Of a DNA stretch of 64,000 nucleotides, positions 36,468 through 44,467 are shown one piece after another. The stretch is taken from the NCBI GenBank assembly GCA_016931915.1, contig JAFGDU010000088.1:1-64000 (forward strand), given 5' to 3'. Origin of the DNA: Actinomycetota bacterium. Its GTDB lineage: Bacteria > Actinomycetota > Geothermincolia > Geothermincolales > RBG-13-55-18. Numbering within the stretch: the first letter of the stretch is position 1; each line of letters begins with the position of its first letter. The notes beneath the pieces were generated by a model. That model was not told where the DNA came from. It made no database searches and saw only the letters and a list, made by a program, of their open reading frames with translations. A program made the translations under genes and the position numbers.

Positions 36468-36659
36468 TCAGCCAAGCGGTTTGAGGAGAACCTTGTGCTC
36501 GAGGAGGGTGATGGCGGCCACCTCGGCTTCGAGGACGCTCTCCTCACCGATGATATTGGAGAGTACGACCTTGCCGCCTTCCTCCCTGACGTTTATCACG
36601 TCCTCCATGATCAGTTTTTCCTCGTCGCCCTCGATCAGGTAGGCATGGGATTCACACAT
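36468..36659 (-). CDS. CooT-family nickel-binding protein
   Basis: This 63-residue protein begins M-C-E-S-H-A-Y-L and has the short beta-barrel pattern of CooT, with Cys2 as the expected Ni(II) ligand. CooT homologues bind nickel as dimers and assist or accompany carbon monoxide dehydrogenase maturation in some species. The gene begins two bases after the stop of the DUF5318 gene, so the two are translationally coupled. A CooC ATPase gene lies about 8.6 kb away on the same strand, supporting nickel-enzyme maturation in this organism. Confidence 0.85.
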   Translation of the reverse strand: MCESHAYLIEGDEEKLIMEDVINVREEGGKVVLSNIIGEESVLEAEVAAITLLEHKVLLKPLG

Positions 36660-36661
36660 CC

Positions 36662-37036
36662 TCAGTTCCCTCCCGTGTTCTCGAAATGGATGCTGCGTAT
36701 GAGGTGATTCCAGTTGCAGCCAGTGCAGACCTCGACAACATAACAGGTAAAATCCCTGTATTTCTCCCTCAGACCGTCGAAAATCGTCTGGGTGGGGAAA
36801 ACGCGGCCGTTGTCACGGTCAAGCTCACGGCCGTAGACGAAATTGAGCAGGCGCAGCCTCTCGCGCTTGCATATCGGGCAGATGCTGCGCGTATTCTCGC
36901 CGACATTTACGGCGATGCGCCTTATCTCCGGGTGTGCGTCGCAGACATCGTAGACGGACAGGCGACCGCTGCGATAATCGCGCAGTACCGACCGCTTGCG
37001 CAGGGTGTAATCCACGCTCGTAGCTGAACCCTTCAT
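36662..37036 (-). CDS. DUF5318-family zinc-ribbon-like protein
   Basis: This 124-residue protein matches the actinobacterial DUF5318 pattern: V-D-Y-x-L-x-x-R-S-V-L, 'DVCDAHPEIRRIA', C-P-I-C, a middle 'GRELDRDNGRVFP', and the closing YVVEVCTGCNWNHLIRS. The two C-x2-C pairs probably bind zinc. No function is established for the family. ATG 37036 follows AAAGGGA; a start at 37072 lacks a good site. It is coupled to CooT downstream. Confidence 0.85.
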   Translation of the reverse strand: MKGSATSVDYTLRKRSVLRDYRSGRLSVYDVCDAHPEIRRIAVNVGENTRSICPICKRERLRLLNFVYGRELDRDNGRVFPTQTIFDGLREKYRDFTCYVVEVCTGCNWNHLIRSIHFENTGGN

Positions 37037-37085
37037 AGACGATCCCTTTCGTATAACGCGTACATTATACACCTCGCCCGTCCGA

Positions 37086-37712
37086 TCAGGTCTGCTGTTC
37101 CCTGCTCTCGAGACCTCGCAGGTGGCTGACGTCGTTCATGCGGCGTAGGACCCACCCCCGCTCTCCGCGCGAGATGAAATTCACGGCTCCATTCGACTGT
37201 TCCACCCTCCAGATGCCGGAGGTCGGAAGCCCCAGGACTATGCAGAGGATGATACGGTTAATGAGCTTGTGCCCCACCAGCAGCACGGTACCCTGGTGTT
37301 CCCGCGACAGCCACTCCAACCCCTCGTAGAGGCGCTCTCGCACCCCCTTCACCGCTTCTCCTCCTGGAAAGGCCGCCATCTCCGGATCATCCGACCAGAT
37401 GGCGAACTCCTGTGGCCACTCGCCCTGGATCTCTTCGATATTCTTGCCGCTCCAATGCCCGTAATCCACGTCGATGAAGAAATCGCAGGGACTTACCTTA
37501 CCGCCATGGGGTTCCGCGACGGTCTCGGCGGTCTGCATGGAGCGGAGAAGGGGACTGGAGTAAAAGGACTCGAAATCCTCGCCCGACAGGTAATCGGCCG
37601 CGGCCTGCGCCTGGGTTTTTCCGCGTTCGTTCAGTGACAGATCGACGCGGCCGCGAAAGACATCCGCGCGGTTGAATTCCGTCTCTCCGTGCCTCAACAG
37701 GATCAGTTCCAC
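37086..37712 (-). CDS. histidine phosphatase family protein (phosphoglycerate-mutase-like)
   Basis: This 208-residue protein starts MELILLRHGETEFN, the R-H-G signature of the family, with the second Arg in 'SSPLLRSMQT' and the second catalytic His in V-G-H-K-L. Possible substrates include alpha-ribazole phosphate, 2,3-bisphosphoglycerate or other phosphomonoesters. GTG 37712 follows GGAGGTTA. It is 49 bases upstream of the DUF5318 gene on the same strand, and probably leads that small operon. Confidence 0.9.
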   Translation of the reverse strand: MELILLRHGETEFNRADVFRGRVDLSLNERGKTQAQAAADYLSGEDFESFYSSPLLRSMQTAETVAEPHGGKVSPCDFFIDVDYGHWSGKNIEEIQGEWPQEFAIWSDDPEMAAFPGGEAVKGVRERLYEGLEWLSREHQGTVLLVGHKLINRIILCIVLGLPTSGIWRVEQSNGAVNFISRGERGWVLRRMNDVSHLRGLESREQQT

Positions 37713-37827
37713 TCGCTAACCTCCGCTTTTGATCTAAAAGTGAGCATAGAGGAAACGGGCTTATGCCGCAATGACCAGCCGCTGTTCTTCCCGTGAAGGT
37801 GCGCGCCGGGGTGCTATCGCAGTGGGA

Positions 37828-38286
37828 CTAATATTGACCCATCGCCCTCGCCGAGTCCATGGCCTCCGTGTATCCCAAGGTGGCGTAGTAAATGGCGCGG
37901 TCAAAATAGAGGACTACCTGGTTGTTCAGCTCCAGGGCCTGGTAAAGCTCAAGGTTCGTCTGGGTAAAACCTTCAGAGATGACTTCGAGCCACAGGTATC
38001 GTTTGAGCAGGATGAGGGCCATGATCACCTCTTCGAGACGGAAGCCCTCCTGGAACCGGCGCTGGCCGAGGTTCATGTAGAAATGGCGTATCTCCTCTTT
38101 CTTGGTCTCAGGGCTCAGCCAGTATCCCAGTCTCTCGTAGACGGCCATGGCGCGCTCGAAGAGCATCTCTTCGGGGAAATGATGATACGTGGGGGTATAT
38201 TTTGATTGCTTTACTTCCTTCAACCAAAGCTTGGCCACCTTGTCCGCCCTGGTTTCGATCATCTTAATGAATCTTCTGGTAAGCAC
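37828..38286 (-). CDS. helical sensor-like protein (RsbRD_N-type domain)
   Basis: This 152-residue all-helical protein resembles the globin-like RsbRD_N sensor domains found in RsbR-type and histidine-kinase proteins: 'LTRRFIKMIETRADKVAKLWLKEV' and 'FHFPEE...YMNLGQRRFQEGFRLEEVIMALILLKRYLW'. The N-terminal domain of the kinase at 1368-2963 has a comparable pattern. No output domain is attached, so it may act by protein-protein contact. GTG 38286 sits five bases after GGAGGTAATA; ATG 38325 has no ribosome site. It has its own strong promoter. Confidence 0.7.
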   Translation of the reverse strand: MLTRRFIKMIETRADKVAKLWLKEVKQSKYTPTYHHFPEEMLFERAMAVYERLGYWLSPETKKEEIRHFYMNLGQRRFQEGFRLEEVIMALILLKRYLWLEVISEGFTQTNLELYQALELNNQVVLYFDRAIYYATLGYTEAMDSARAMGQY

Positions 38287-38345
38287 TATTACCTCCGGCG
38301 ATGCGATGTCACGGTCATGCTCCATATAGGGCGAAAGACAGAGTT

Positions 38346-38373
38346 ATTATACCTTTTTCATATCCCTTTTCAA
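38346..38373 (-). promoter_or_regulatory. predicted promoter of the RsbRD_N-like gene
   Basis: On the minus strand TTGAAA (38368-38373), a 16-base spacer and TATAAT (38346-38351) precede GTG 38286 by about 60 bases. Confidence 0.7.
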
Positions 38374-38475
38374 ATCGGTTAGGGAGCGCATTTTCGCCTG
38401 TTGATCCGTTTACGCCCATACCCGCCCCGACGATCGCTGTGTCTTCATAAGCTCGTACAATATGCTTGTGAGCCG

Positions 38476-38973
38476 CTAAGGAGTGGCACATTCTTCCTCA
38501 CCGCCACAGAGTTTTTCCAGGCCGTGGGGCAGGGCCGGAAGGATCACCTCAAGGTTCTCCCTCACTGCACGAGGGCTTCCCGGCAGGTTGATGATGAGCG
38601 TTGAAGCACGTATACCGCTCACCGCGCGGGAGAGCATGGCATGCGGTGTTAACTGCAACGATGCAGCCCGCATGGCCTCCGCGAACCCCGGCGCCTCGCG
38701 TTCGACCACGCGGCTGGTAGCCTCCGGGGTCACGTCCCGCGGGCTTAGGCCGGTACCCCCCGTGGTCAGTACCAGGTCCGCACCGAGCTCGTCGCTGAAA
38801 TAGCGCAGCCTTGCCTCGATGACGCCTGCTTCATCGGGAACGATCTCACTTGCTATCACCTGCCAGCCCTGCCCGGAGACCACTTCCTCTACCGCGAGGC
38901 CCGAGAGGTCTTCCCTCTCCCCCCGCGAGCCCTTGTCGCTGACCGTAAGCACGGCAACCCGGTATTCTCTCAT
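38476..38973 (-). CDS. mogA: MogA/MoaB-family molybdopterin adenylyltransferase
   Basis: This 165-residue protein shows the MoCF_biosynth domain: 'VLTVSDKGSRGEREDLSG', the TTGGTGLSPRDVTPEAT loop, and 'INLPGSPRAVRENL'. It adenylates molybdopterin before molybdenum insertion. It is the last gene of the mogA-MOSC-moaC-moaA operon as transcribed and overlaps the MOSC gene by four bases (ATGA). MogA and MoaB cannot be separated from sequence alone. moaD, moaE and moeA are not in the cluster. Confidence 0.92.
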   Translation of the reverse strand: MREYRVAVLTVSDKGSRGEREDLSGLAVEEVVSGQGWQVIASEIVPDEAGVIEARLRYFSDELGADLVLTTGGTGLSPRDVTPEATSRVVEREAPGFAEAMRAASLQLTPHAMLSRAVSGIRASTLIINLPGSPRAVRENLEVILPALPHGLEKLCGGEEECATP

Positions 38974-39416
38974 CCCTCCACCACCGTTATCATGTCGCCG
39001 GGCTTGACCTTCCCCCCCTCGATCACCCGCACGAAGATACCCTCACGGGGCATTATGCAATCCCCGGCAGCATAATATATGGCGCAGCGGTCCACGCATT
39101 CCTTGCCTATCTGCGTGACCTCCACCAGCACATCAGGGCCGACTCTCAGCCGGTCGCCGACGTCCAGGCTTAACAGATCGATGCCCCTGGTCACGAGGTT
39201 CTCGCCGAAGGCCCCGGGCTTCAAGTCGCTGAGACCCTTTGCACGCATCTTGTCCACGCTCTCGTCCGCCAGCAGGCTCACCTGGCGGTGGCCGAATCCG
39301 AAGTGGGCATCTCCCTCGACGCCCTTCTCCACTACGAGCATAACCTCGTCAACGGCTTCTTTCTGTACGTGCTTCTCGGAACTGGTGCAGACGGCGACAA
39401 TCTCGCTCTCAGACAT
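38970..39416 (-). CDS. MOSC-domain protein
   Basis: This 148-residue protein is a stand-alone MOSC domain: 'GVEGDAHFGFGHRQVSLL', 'LKPGAFGENLVTRGIDL', and the conserved Cys in 'KECVDRCAIYYAAGDCIM'. Stand-alone MOSC proteins bind or deliver the sulfurated molybdenum cofactor. It lies between moaC (14 bases) and mogA (4-base overlap), which supports a role in cofactor handling. ATG 39416 is used because the longer frame upstream is antisense-like and unsupported. Confidence 0.9.
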   Translation of the reverse strand: MSESEIVAVCTSSEKHVQKEAVDEVMLVVEKGVEGDAHFGFGHRQVSLLADESVDKMRAKGLSDLKPGAFGENLVTRGIDLLSLDVGDRLRVGPDVLVEVTQIGKECVDRCAIYYAAGDCIMPREGIFVRVIEGGKVKPGDMITVVEG

Positions 39417-39430
39417 TTTTATTCCCACTC

Positions 39431-39934
39431 CTATTCGCGCATGTATGTGCCGGACCTGCCGCCGCTCTTTTTTACCAGCTGGACCGCGGTTATGGTCATG
39501 GAGCGGTCGACGGCTTTGCACATGTCGTATACGGTGAGGACGGCCACCGCCGCGGCGGTCAGGGCCTCCATCTCCACGCCGGTGCGGTCCCTGGTCCTGG
39601 TGGTTGCCAGCGCGGTTATGGTAGAGGCCTTCTTGTCCACCTTGAAGTCCAGATCCACCGAGGTGATGGCGATGGGGTGGCACATGGGGATGAGCTCGCT
39701 CGTCTTCTTGGCGGCCATGATGCCCGCGATGCGTGCCGTGCCCAGCACATCACCCTTCCCTATGCCGTCAGCGAGGATGAGGTCCAGCGTCTCCCTCTCC
39801 ATGCTGATACTGGCTCTGGCCTCGGCGATGCGCGCGGTTATCCGCTTGGACGAGACATCCACCATCCTGGCCCTGCCCTTTTCGTCCAGGTGGGTAAGTT
39901 CTTTCCTCGTCCTCCTGCTCTTGTCAGCGCTCAA
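39431..39934 (-). CDS. moaC: cyclic pyranopterin monophosphate synthase MoaC
   Basis: This 167-residue enzyme carries the MoaC signatures 'MVDVSSKRITARIAEA', 'KKTSELIPMCHPI', and 'GVEMEALTAAAVAVLTVYDMCKA'. It converts the MoaA product to cyclic pyranopterin monophosphate. TTG 39934 follows GGAGGCTGAC; the start overlaps the moaA stop region, so translation is coupled. Length is typical. Confidence 0.96.
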   Translation of the reverse strand: MSADKSRRTRKELTHLDEKGRARMVDVSSKRITARIAEARASISMERETLDLILADGIGKGDVLGTARIAGIMAAKKTSELIPMCHPIAITSVDLDFKVDKKASTITALATTRTRDRTGVEMEALTAAAVAVLTVYDMCKAVDRSMTITAVQLVKKSGGRSGTYMRE

Positions 39935-39935
39935 G

Positions 39936-40907
39936 TCAGCCTCCTATCTGGGACATCTTCCTGCTGCTCTGCACCTTGAAGCCGCCGTGGTCGCGCGGCT
40001 TCTTGGACAGCGACAGGCGGATGGCCTCGAGCACGGGCGCGTCGTCCTGGCTGTTGCGTAGTATCTCCCTCACGTCGTCCTCGTCCTGAGAGAAGAGGCA
40101 GGGTTTCATCTTGCCATCCGCCGTGAGGCGCAGGCGGTTGCATTCGGGGCAGAAGTGCGAGCTCACCGGGGAGATAAAGCCCATCATGCCCCGGGCGCCC
40201 GGCAGGCTGAAATAACGCGCGGGACCGGCGCCTACGGGGGGCTGTGCCGATGTGAGGTCCCCGTAACCCGCGAGGCGGTTTTTTACCTCCTCGGCGGAGA
40301 CGTAATAGGAGCTGTCGAAGACCCCGCAGGGGCTCATGTATTCTATGAACCTGACGTGCACGGGCAGGCGGTATATAAGGTTTACGAATCCCTCCAGCTC
40401 GTCACAGAGTTGCTCGAGCACCACCACGTTTATCTTCACCGGGTCCAGGCCCACCTCCAGGGCGGCCTCCACGCCCTCCAGGGCCTGCTCTAGCGTACCG
40501 GTGCGGGTGATACGGCGGTAGGTCGCCGGGTCCAGGGAGTCGATACTCACGTTCACGCGCTTCAAACCGGCTGCCGCCAGCTTCTCCGCCTGCTGCGCCA
40601 GCAGGATACCGTTGGTGGTGAGGGATATGTCCACATCCTGGCGCATGGAGGATATCTCGCGCACGAGATGGTCGAGGTCCTTGCGGACCAGGGGCTCTCC
40701 CCCGGTGAGGCGGATCTTGTTTATACCCGCCTGCACGGAGATGCGCAGAAAACGTACGATCTCCTCATAGGTGAGTATATCCTCGTGCCGCAGGTGGGGT
40801 ACCCCTTCGGGCGGCATGCAGTAGACGCACCTCAGATTGCAGCGGTCGGTGACCGCCAGGCGCAGGTAATCTATGGACCTTGAAAAGGGGTCAACGAGCG
40901 AGGTCAT
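39936..40907 (-). CDS. moaA: GTP 3',8-cyclase MoaA (radical SAM)
   Basis: This 323-residue radical SAM enzyme starts molybdopterin synthesis from GTP. The SAM cluster ligands are C23, C27 and C30 (T-D-R-C-N-L-R-C-V-Y-C). The second cluster is bound by C-P-E-C...K-P-C in the C-terminal third, and the protein ends in the required Gly-Gly. 'RLTGGEPLVRKDL' is the SAM-binding GGEP motif. It is the first gene of the operon and has a TATAAT promoter element about 90 bases upstream. Confidence 0.97.
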   Translation of the reverse strand: MTSLVDPFSRSIDYLRLAVTDRCNLRCVYCMPPEGVPHLRHEDILTYEEIVRFLRISVQAGINKIRLTGGEPLVRKDLDHLVREISSMRQDVDISLTTNGILLAQQAEKLAAAGLKRVNVSIDSLDPATYRRITRTGTLEQALEGVEAALEVGLDPVKINVVVLEQLCDELEGFVNLIYRLPVHVRFIEYMSPCGVFDSSYYVSAEEVKNRLAGYGDLTSAQPPVGAGPARYFSLPGARGMMGFISPVSSHFCPECNRLRLTADGKMKPCLFSQDEDDVREILRNSQDDAPVLEAIRLSLSKKPRDHGGFKVQSSRKMSQIGG

Positions 40908-41003
40908 TCCACTTCTCTCTTCCCGTAAAAAATACGGCGAACCTGGCCCGCCTCATGTACAAATCACCGCCTATGCAGGTTTTTCACTCACCCCAAGATT
41001 ATA
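40908..41003 (-). promoter_or_regulatory. promoter and leader of the moa operon
   Basis: On the minus strand an extended -10, TGCTATAAT (TATAAT at 40998-41003), lies about 90 bases before ATG 40907; no good -35 is seen. The leader can form AACCTG / CAGGTT pairing and a CCGTA-TTTTTT-TACGG hairpin shortly before the start. A molybdenum-cofactor riboswitch would be natural here, but I cannot match the known consensus by eye. Confidence 0.45.
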
Positions 41004-41094
41004 GCACAGCGCCACCGTACTGATTCATGAGGGAGGTCGTCGCGCTCGACCGCCACCTCCGGGGAGAGAGGAGCGAGAAACCACCGGCCTGCGG

Positions 41095-42363
41095 CTACAA
41101 AGACTCGCATACATAGAACCAGCGGGCGGTCTCCATCTGGCACAGCTGCTTGCCACCCATCCACAGCTGGATTATCTTAAGGTCGCGCCAGTGCTTTTCC
41201 ACATCCCACTCTCTGTCCGCCCCACAGGATTCCATCAGGTTCATGGCCTTAGCGATGTCTTCGACCGCGCGGTCGCAGGCGAAGTATTTGTATGCACGGC
41301 CCTTGGCGACGATCTCGTCCGACCAACGCTCTCCGTACAGGTCAGGGCGGTCTATCATGCGCGCGTACTGGTATCCCGTGATGCGAATGACCTCGACATC
41401 CCGCACGACATCTGCGAGTACCCCGGCGACGGCGTCGTTCTCCTTCAGTGGCCTGCCGTGCAGTGTCTGGCTGGAGGTGAACTTCTGGAGCGTCTCGTAT
41501 ACGTTCAACATGCAGCCGGAGACCATGGCTATGCTGCCCAGGTTGCCTATGGATATTACCTCCTTGAAGTATTTGAAGTCGTCTCCAGGCCCGCAGGCAC
41601 GATACCAACTGGGCACCCTCACCTTCTCGAACCATATATCTCCGTTCTTGTCCGCGGCCATCCCCGCTTTCTCGTAGGGGTCGCCCTGGGTGACCCCGGG
41701 GGTATCGGCGGGAACGAGGATGAAGGCGAAGTCGCGCGGATCGTCGGAACCCGGTTTCGTGGTAGCCACTACGCCGAAGAGGTGCGCGATCCCACCGGTA
41801 TTGGTAGGCCAGAGCTTATGCCCGTCGATCACCCATTCATCTCCATCCCGTGTAGCCGTGGTGGTGATGGTACTCCCATTCAGGAGATCGAGGTTCTCTA
41901 TATCGGCCCCGCCTTGTGGCTCGGTCATGGCGTTGGCGGCGAAACGGATCTCGTCGCTCTGGCAGAAAAGGGGAGCGAACTCCTCGCATAATCTGCGGTT
42001 GACGTGAGGCTCGTTGCAGATCATGAACAGTGGCCAGAAGGTCACCCCGTAGGCCACGGCCATACCCGAATCCGCTCTGGATATCTCCTCGAGCACGCGG
42101 AATGAACTGGTGCCCAGATGTTCGGAATGACCCATGCCGAGACCGCCCAGATCCTCGGGAAAAGAGGCCCGTTGCATCCCCATATCCACCATCAATTTGT
42201 GGAAGGCCGGCTCGATGATGCGGTGGTTCCTCCAGTCTTCATCGAAACGCCTGCGGAGGGGTATGATTTCCTTTTCTGCCCACTCCCTGATGATATGCCC
42301 CATTACCTGGTCCGTAGGCGGAAGGTATTCCTTCGGCCTGGTTATCTCGTCTATGCTTCTCAC
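41095..42363 (-). CDS. acyl-CoA dehydrogenase
   Basis: This 422-residue flavoprotein has the acyl-CoA dehydrogenase layout: a helical N-domain, the FAD/substrate strand region 'NAMTEPQGGADIENL', 'WVIDGHKLWPTNTGGIAHLFGVVATTKPG' and a C-terminal helical domain. It introduces a trans-2 double bond into acyl-CoA with electron transfer to ETF. The catalytic base could not be placed with confidence. GTG 42363 follows GGGGGGAGG. It stands alone downstream of the glycerate kinase gene on the same strand, separated by about 140 bases. Confidence 0.92.
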   Translation of the reverse strand: MRSIDEITRPKEYLPPTDQVMGHIIREWAEKEIIPLRRRFDEDWRNHRIIEPAFHKLMVDMGMQRASFPEDLGGLGMGHSEHLGTSSFRVLEEISRADSGMAVAYGVTFWPLFMICNEPHVNRRLCEEFAPLFCQSDEIRFAANAMTEPQGGADIENLDLLNGSTITTTATRDGDEWVIDGHKLWPTNTGGIAHLFGVVATTKPGSDDPRDFAFILVPADTPGVTQGDPYEKAGMAADKNGDIWFEKVRVPSWYRACGPGDDFKYFKEVISIGNLGSIAMVSGCMLNVYETLQKFTSSQTLHGRPLKENDAVAGVLADVVRDVEVIRITGYQYARMIDRPDLYGERWSDEIVAKGRAYKYFACDRAVEDIAKAMNLMESCGADREWDVEKHWRDLKIIQLWMGGKQLCQMETARWFYVCESL

Positions 42364-42501
42364 TTCCTGCCTCCCCCCTGTAAGGTCTCAACTCTTTTAG
42401 CCCTCGGACGCGGTGTCAAAACCTGGTATTCATATCCTTGTCGCATTGACAGGTGCGGCCGCTCCTCTTCCCGTTCGGCATACCCATCATGCTTTACTAT
42501 T

Positions 42502-43632
42502 CTAGAGGGAGTTTAGGAGAGAAGCTATCTCGCGTGAGATGCGCTGGAGAAGTGGACCCGCGAGGCGCATGCTCTCCTCGCGGCCGAGTGGTCCGGGGGC
42601 GATGCTGAGCATGGCCTTAACGCCAGACTCATGGAGTTTCTCGGCTCCTTCCGCAACCTCTCCCCCCAGGGCCAGGACGGGGATGCCGCGTCGCCCGGCG
42701 GCGCGGGCTACGCCGGTCACCGTCTTGCCGTAGGCGGTCTGGGCATCGAGCCTGCCCTCCCCGGTCACTACCAGGTCACACGCGGAGAGCTTCTCCTCAA
42801 ATGCGACCGCCTCCATTACCACCTCGACGCCCGGCCTGATCTGAGCCCCCAGGAAGGCCATGAGCCCGAAGCCCAGCCCTCCCGCGGCTCCCGCCCCCGG
42901 CCTGTCCTCGATCCCCGGGACCAGGGTCGCGGAGACGATTTCGGCCAGCCTGGACAGGCCCCTCTCCAGCAGCTCGACGTCGTATTCGCTGGCGCCCTTC
43001 TGGGGCGCGTAGACCCGTGAAGCGCCCGCATCCCCCAGCAACGGATTGGTGACATCCGAGGCCACGACGATACGGGTCTTGAGGATACGGGGGTCGAGAC
43101 CTCTCAGGTCCACGCTCTCGAGGTTATTGAGATAGATCGCTCCCGGCGGGAGGTCCTCGCTGCAGTCGTCGAGAAAGCGCACCCCCAGGGCGGACGCCAT
43201 ACCGACGCCGCCGTCGTTGGTGGCGCTTCCCCCTATGCCCACGATAATGCGGCTCAAACCCATGTCCAGCGCTGCGCGGATGAGGTCGCCGGTACCTGCC
43301 GTCGTCGTATAACGTGGATCGCGCTTCTCCGGCGGGACGAGTACCAGCCCCGAAGCGGCGGCCATCTCCACCACCGCGGTCTGCCCGTCTCCCAGGATGC
43401 CCAGGGGAGCGTGGCGCGGCTCTCCCAGGGGTCCGGTCACCTCGCAATCCACCGTCCTTCCGCCGGTGGTATGCACCAGCACCTCCAGGGTGCCCTCGCC
43501 CCCGTCCGCCAGGGGACAGGAGACGATCTCGGCAGTGGGCCAACCTGCGGTAAACCCTCGCGCAATGGCCTCCGCCACCTCTCGCGAGGTGAGGGAGCCC
43601 TTGAATTTATCCGGGGCGATGATGATGTGCAT
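42502..43632 (-). CDS. glycerate 2-kinase (GlxK/GarK family)
   Basis: This 376-residue kinase begins MHIIIAPDKFKGSLTS and has the family motif C-P-L-A-D-G-G-E-G-T. Later come 'GIGGSATNDGGVGMASALG', 'GAGAAGGLGFG' and 'VTGEGRLDAQTAYGKTVTGVAR'. It phosphorylates D-glycerate to 2-phosphoglycerate, feeding glycerate into glycolysis or gluconeogenesis. ATG 43632 is 22 bases after the stop of the NfnA/SudB-like gene, so they share a transcript. The link between the two functions is unclear. Confidence 0.93.
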   Translation of the reverse strand: MHIIIAPDKFKGSLTSREVAEAIARGFTAGWPTAEIVSCPLADGGEGTLEVLVHTTGGRTVDCEVTGPLGEPRHAPLGILGDGQTAVVEMAAASGLVLVPPEKRDPRYTTTAGTGDLIRAALDMGLSRIIVGIGGSATNDGGVGMASALGVRFLDDCSEDLPPGAIYLNNLESVDLRGLDPRILKTRIVVASDVTNPLLGDAGASRVYAPQKGASEYDVELLERGLSRLAEIVSATLVPGIEDRPGAGAAGGLGFGLMAFLGAQIRPGVEVVMEAVAFEEKLSACDLVVTGEGRLDAQTAYGKTVTGVARAAGRRGIPVLALGGEVAEGAEKLHESGVKAMLSIAPGPLGREESMRLAGPLLQRISREIASLLNSL

Positions 43633-43654
43633 GTTTTCACCGAGGTACTCTATC

Positions 43655-44467
43655 TCAGGGGAGGTTGCGGGCGATCTCCTCCTCCTCCTTGTACTGGTCG
43701 AGGCGGGAGAGGAGGAGGTTCCAATCCACCTCGTGCCCGTCGAACTCGGGGCCGTCAACGCATGCGAAGCGGGTCTTTCCCGCCACCTCACAGCGGCAGG
43801 TCCCGCACATCCCCGTGCCGTCCAGCATGATGGAATTGAGGCTCACCCTGGTGGGGACCTCGAAACCCCGCGTTACCGCGGAGGAGAACTTCATCATGAT
43901 CGCCGGACCGATGGCCACGACCAGATCGACGCGCTCTTTTTTCAACAGTTCCTCCAAGGCCCACGTGACCCGGCCCTTTATTCCCCGCGAGCCGTCGTCC
44001 GTGGTGAGGATGAGTTCGTCCGTCACCGCGGCCATCTCCTCCTCGAGGATGAGCAGGTCGGAACTGCGGGCACCGAGGATGCCGGTAACGCGGCTGCCCG
44101 CCTGCCGCAGCGCCCTGCAGATGGGATGTATGGCCGCGATGCCCACGCCGCCCCCGACGCAGACCACGTGCCCGCCGTCGCACATCTCGGCGGGCCGCCC
44201 CAGGGGTCCCACCAGGTCGAGGATGGCATCGCCCTCTTCCATGAGGCTTAACTTGCGGGTCGAGCGCCCCACCACTTGCAGCACCAGGCGGATCCATCCC
44301 TCCTCCGCAGACCAGTCGCAGAGGGTCAAGGGGAAACGCTCCCCCGTCTCGTCCAGGCGCAGGATGACGAACTGGCCGGCGAGGGCCCGCGCGGCCACTT
44401 CTTCCGCCTCGACGATGACGGAGAATACCGTCTCGGCAAGTTGTTCTTTCTTCAATATCGCGAACAT
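43655..44467 (-). CDS. NfnA/SudB/PyrK-type FAD/NAD-binding oxidoreductase subunit
   Basis: This 270-residue protein resembles ferredoxin-NADP reductase subunits of Nfn, sulfide dehydrogenase and dihydroorotate dehydrogenase. It has the FAD-binding 'RFPLTLCDWSAEEGWIRLVLQVVG', the NAD site 'VVCVGGGVGIAAIHPICRAL', and a [2Fe-2S] site with cysteines in MCGTCRCEVAGKTRFAC. In NfnAB the partner is a GltA-like protein; such a gene is at 30957-32372. It overlaps the cooC stop codon by one base, so the two are coupled. Confidence 0.92.
   Translation of the reverse strand: MFAILKKEQLAETVFSVIVEAEEVAARALAGQFVILRLDETGERFPLTLCDWSAEEGWIRLVLQVVGRSTRKLSLMEEGDAILDLVGPLGRPAEMCDGGHVVCVGGGVGIAAIHPICRALRQAGSRVTGILGARSSDLLILEEEMAAVTDELILTTDDGSRGIKGRVTWALEELLKKERVDLVVAIGPAIMMKFSSAVTRGFEVPTRVSLNSIMLDGTGMCGTCRCEVAGKTRFACVDGPEFDGHEVDWNLLLSRLDQYKEEEEIARNLP

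Noticed and set aside
36155-36484. 109-codon plus-strand frame in the spacer before CooT
   Set aside because: It runs through a perfect palindrome and into the antisense of the CooT gene, with no ribosome site.
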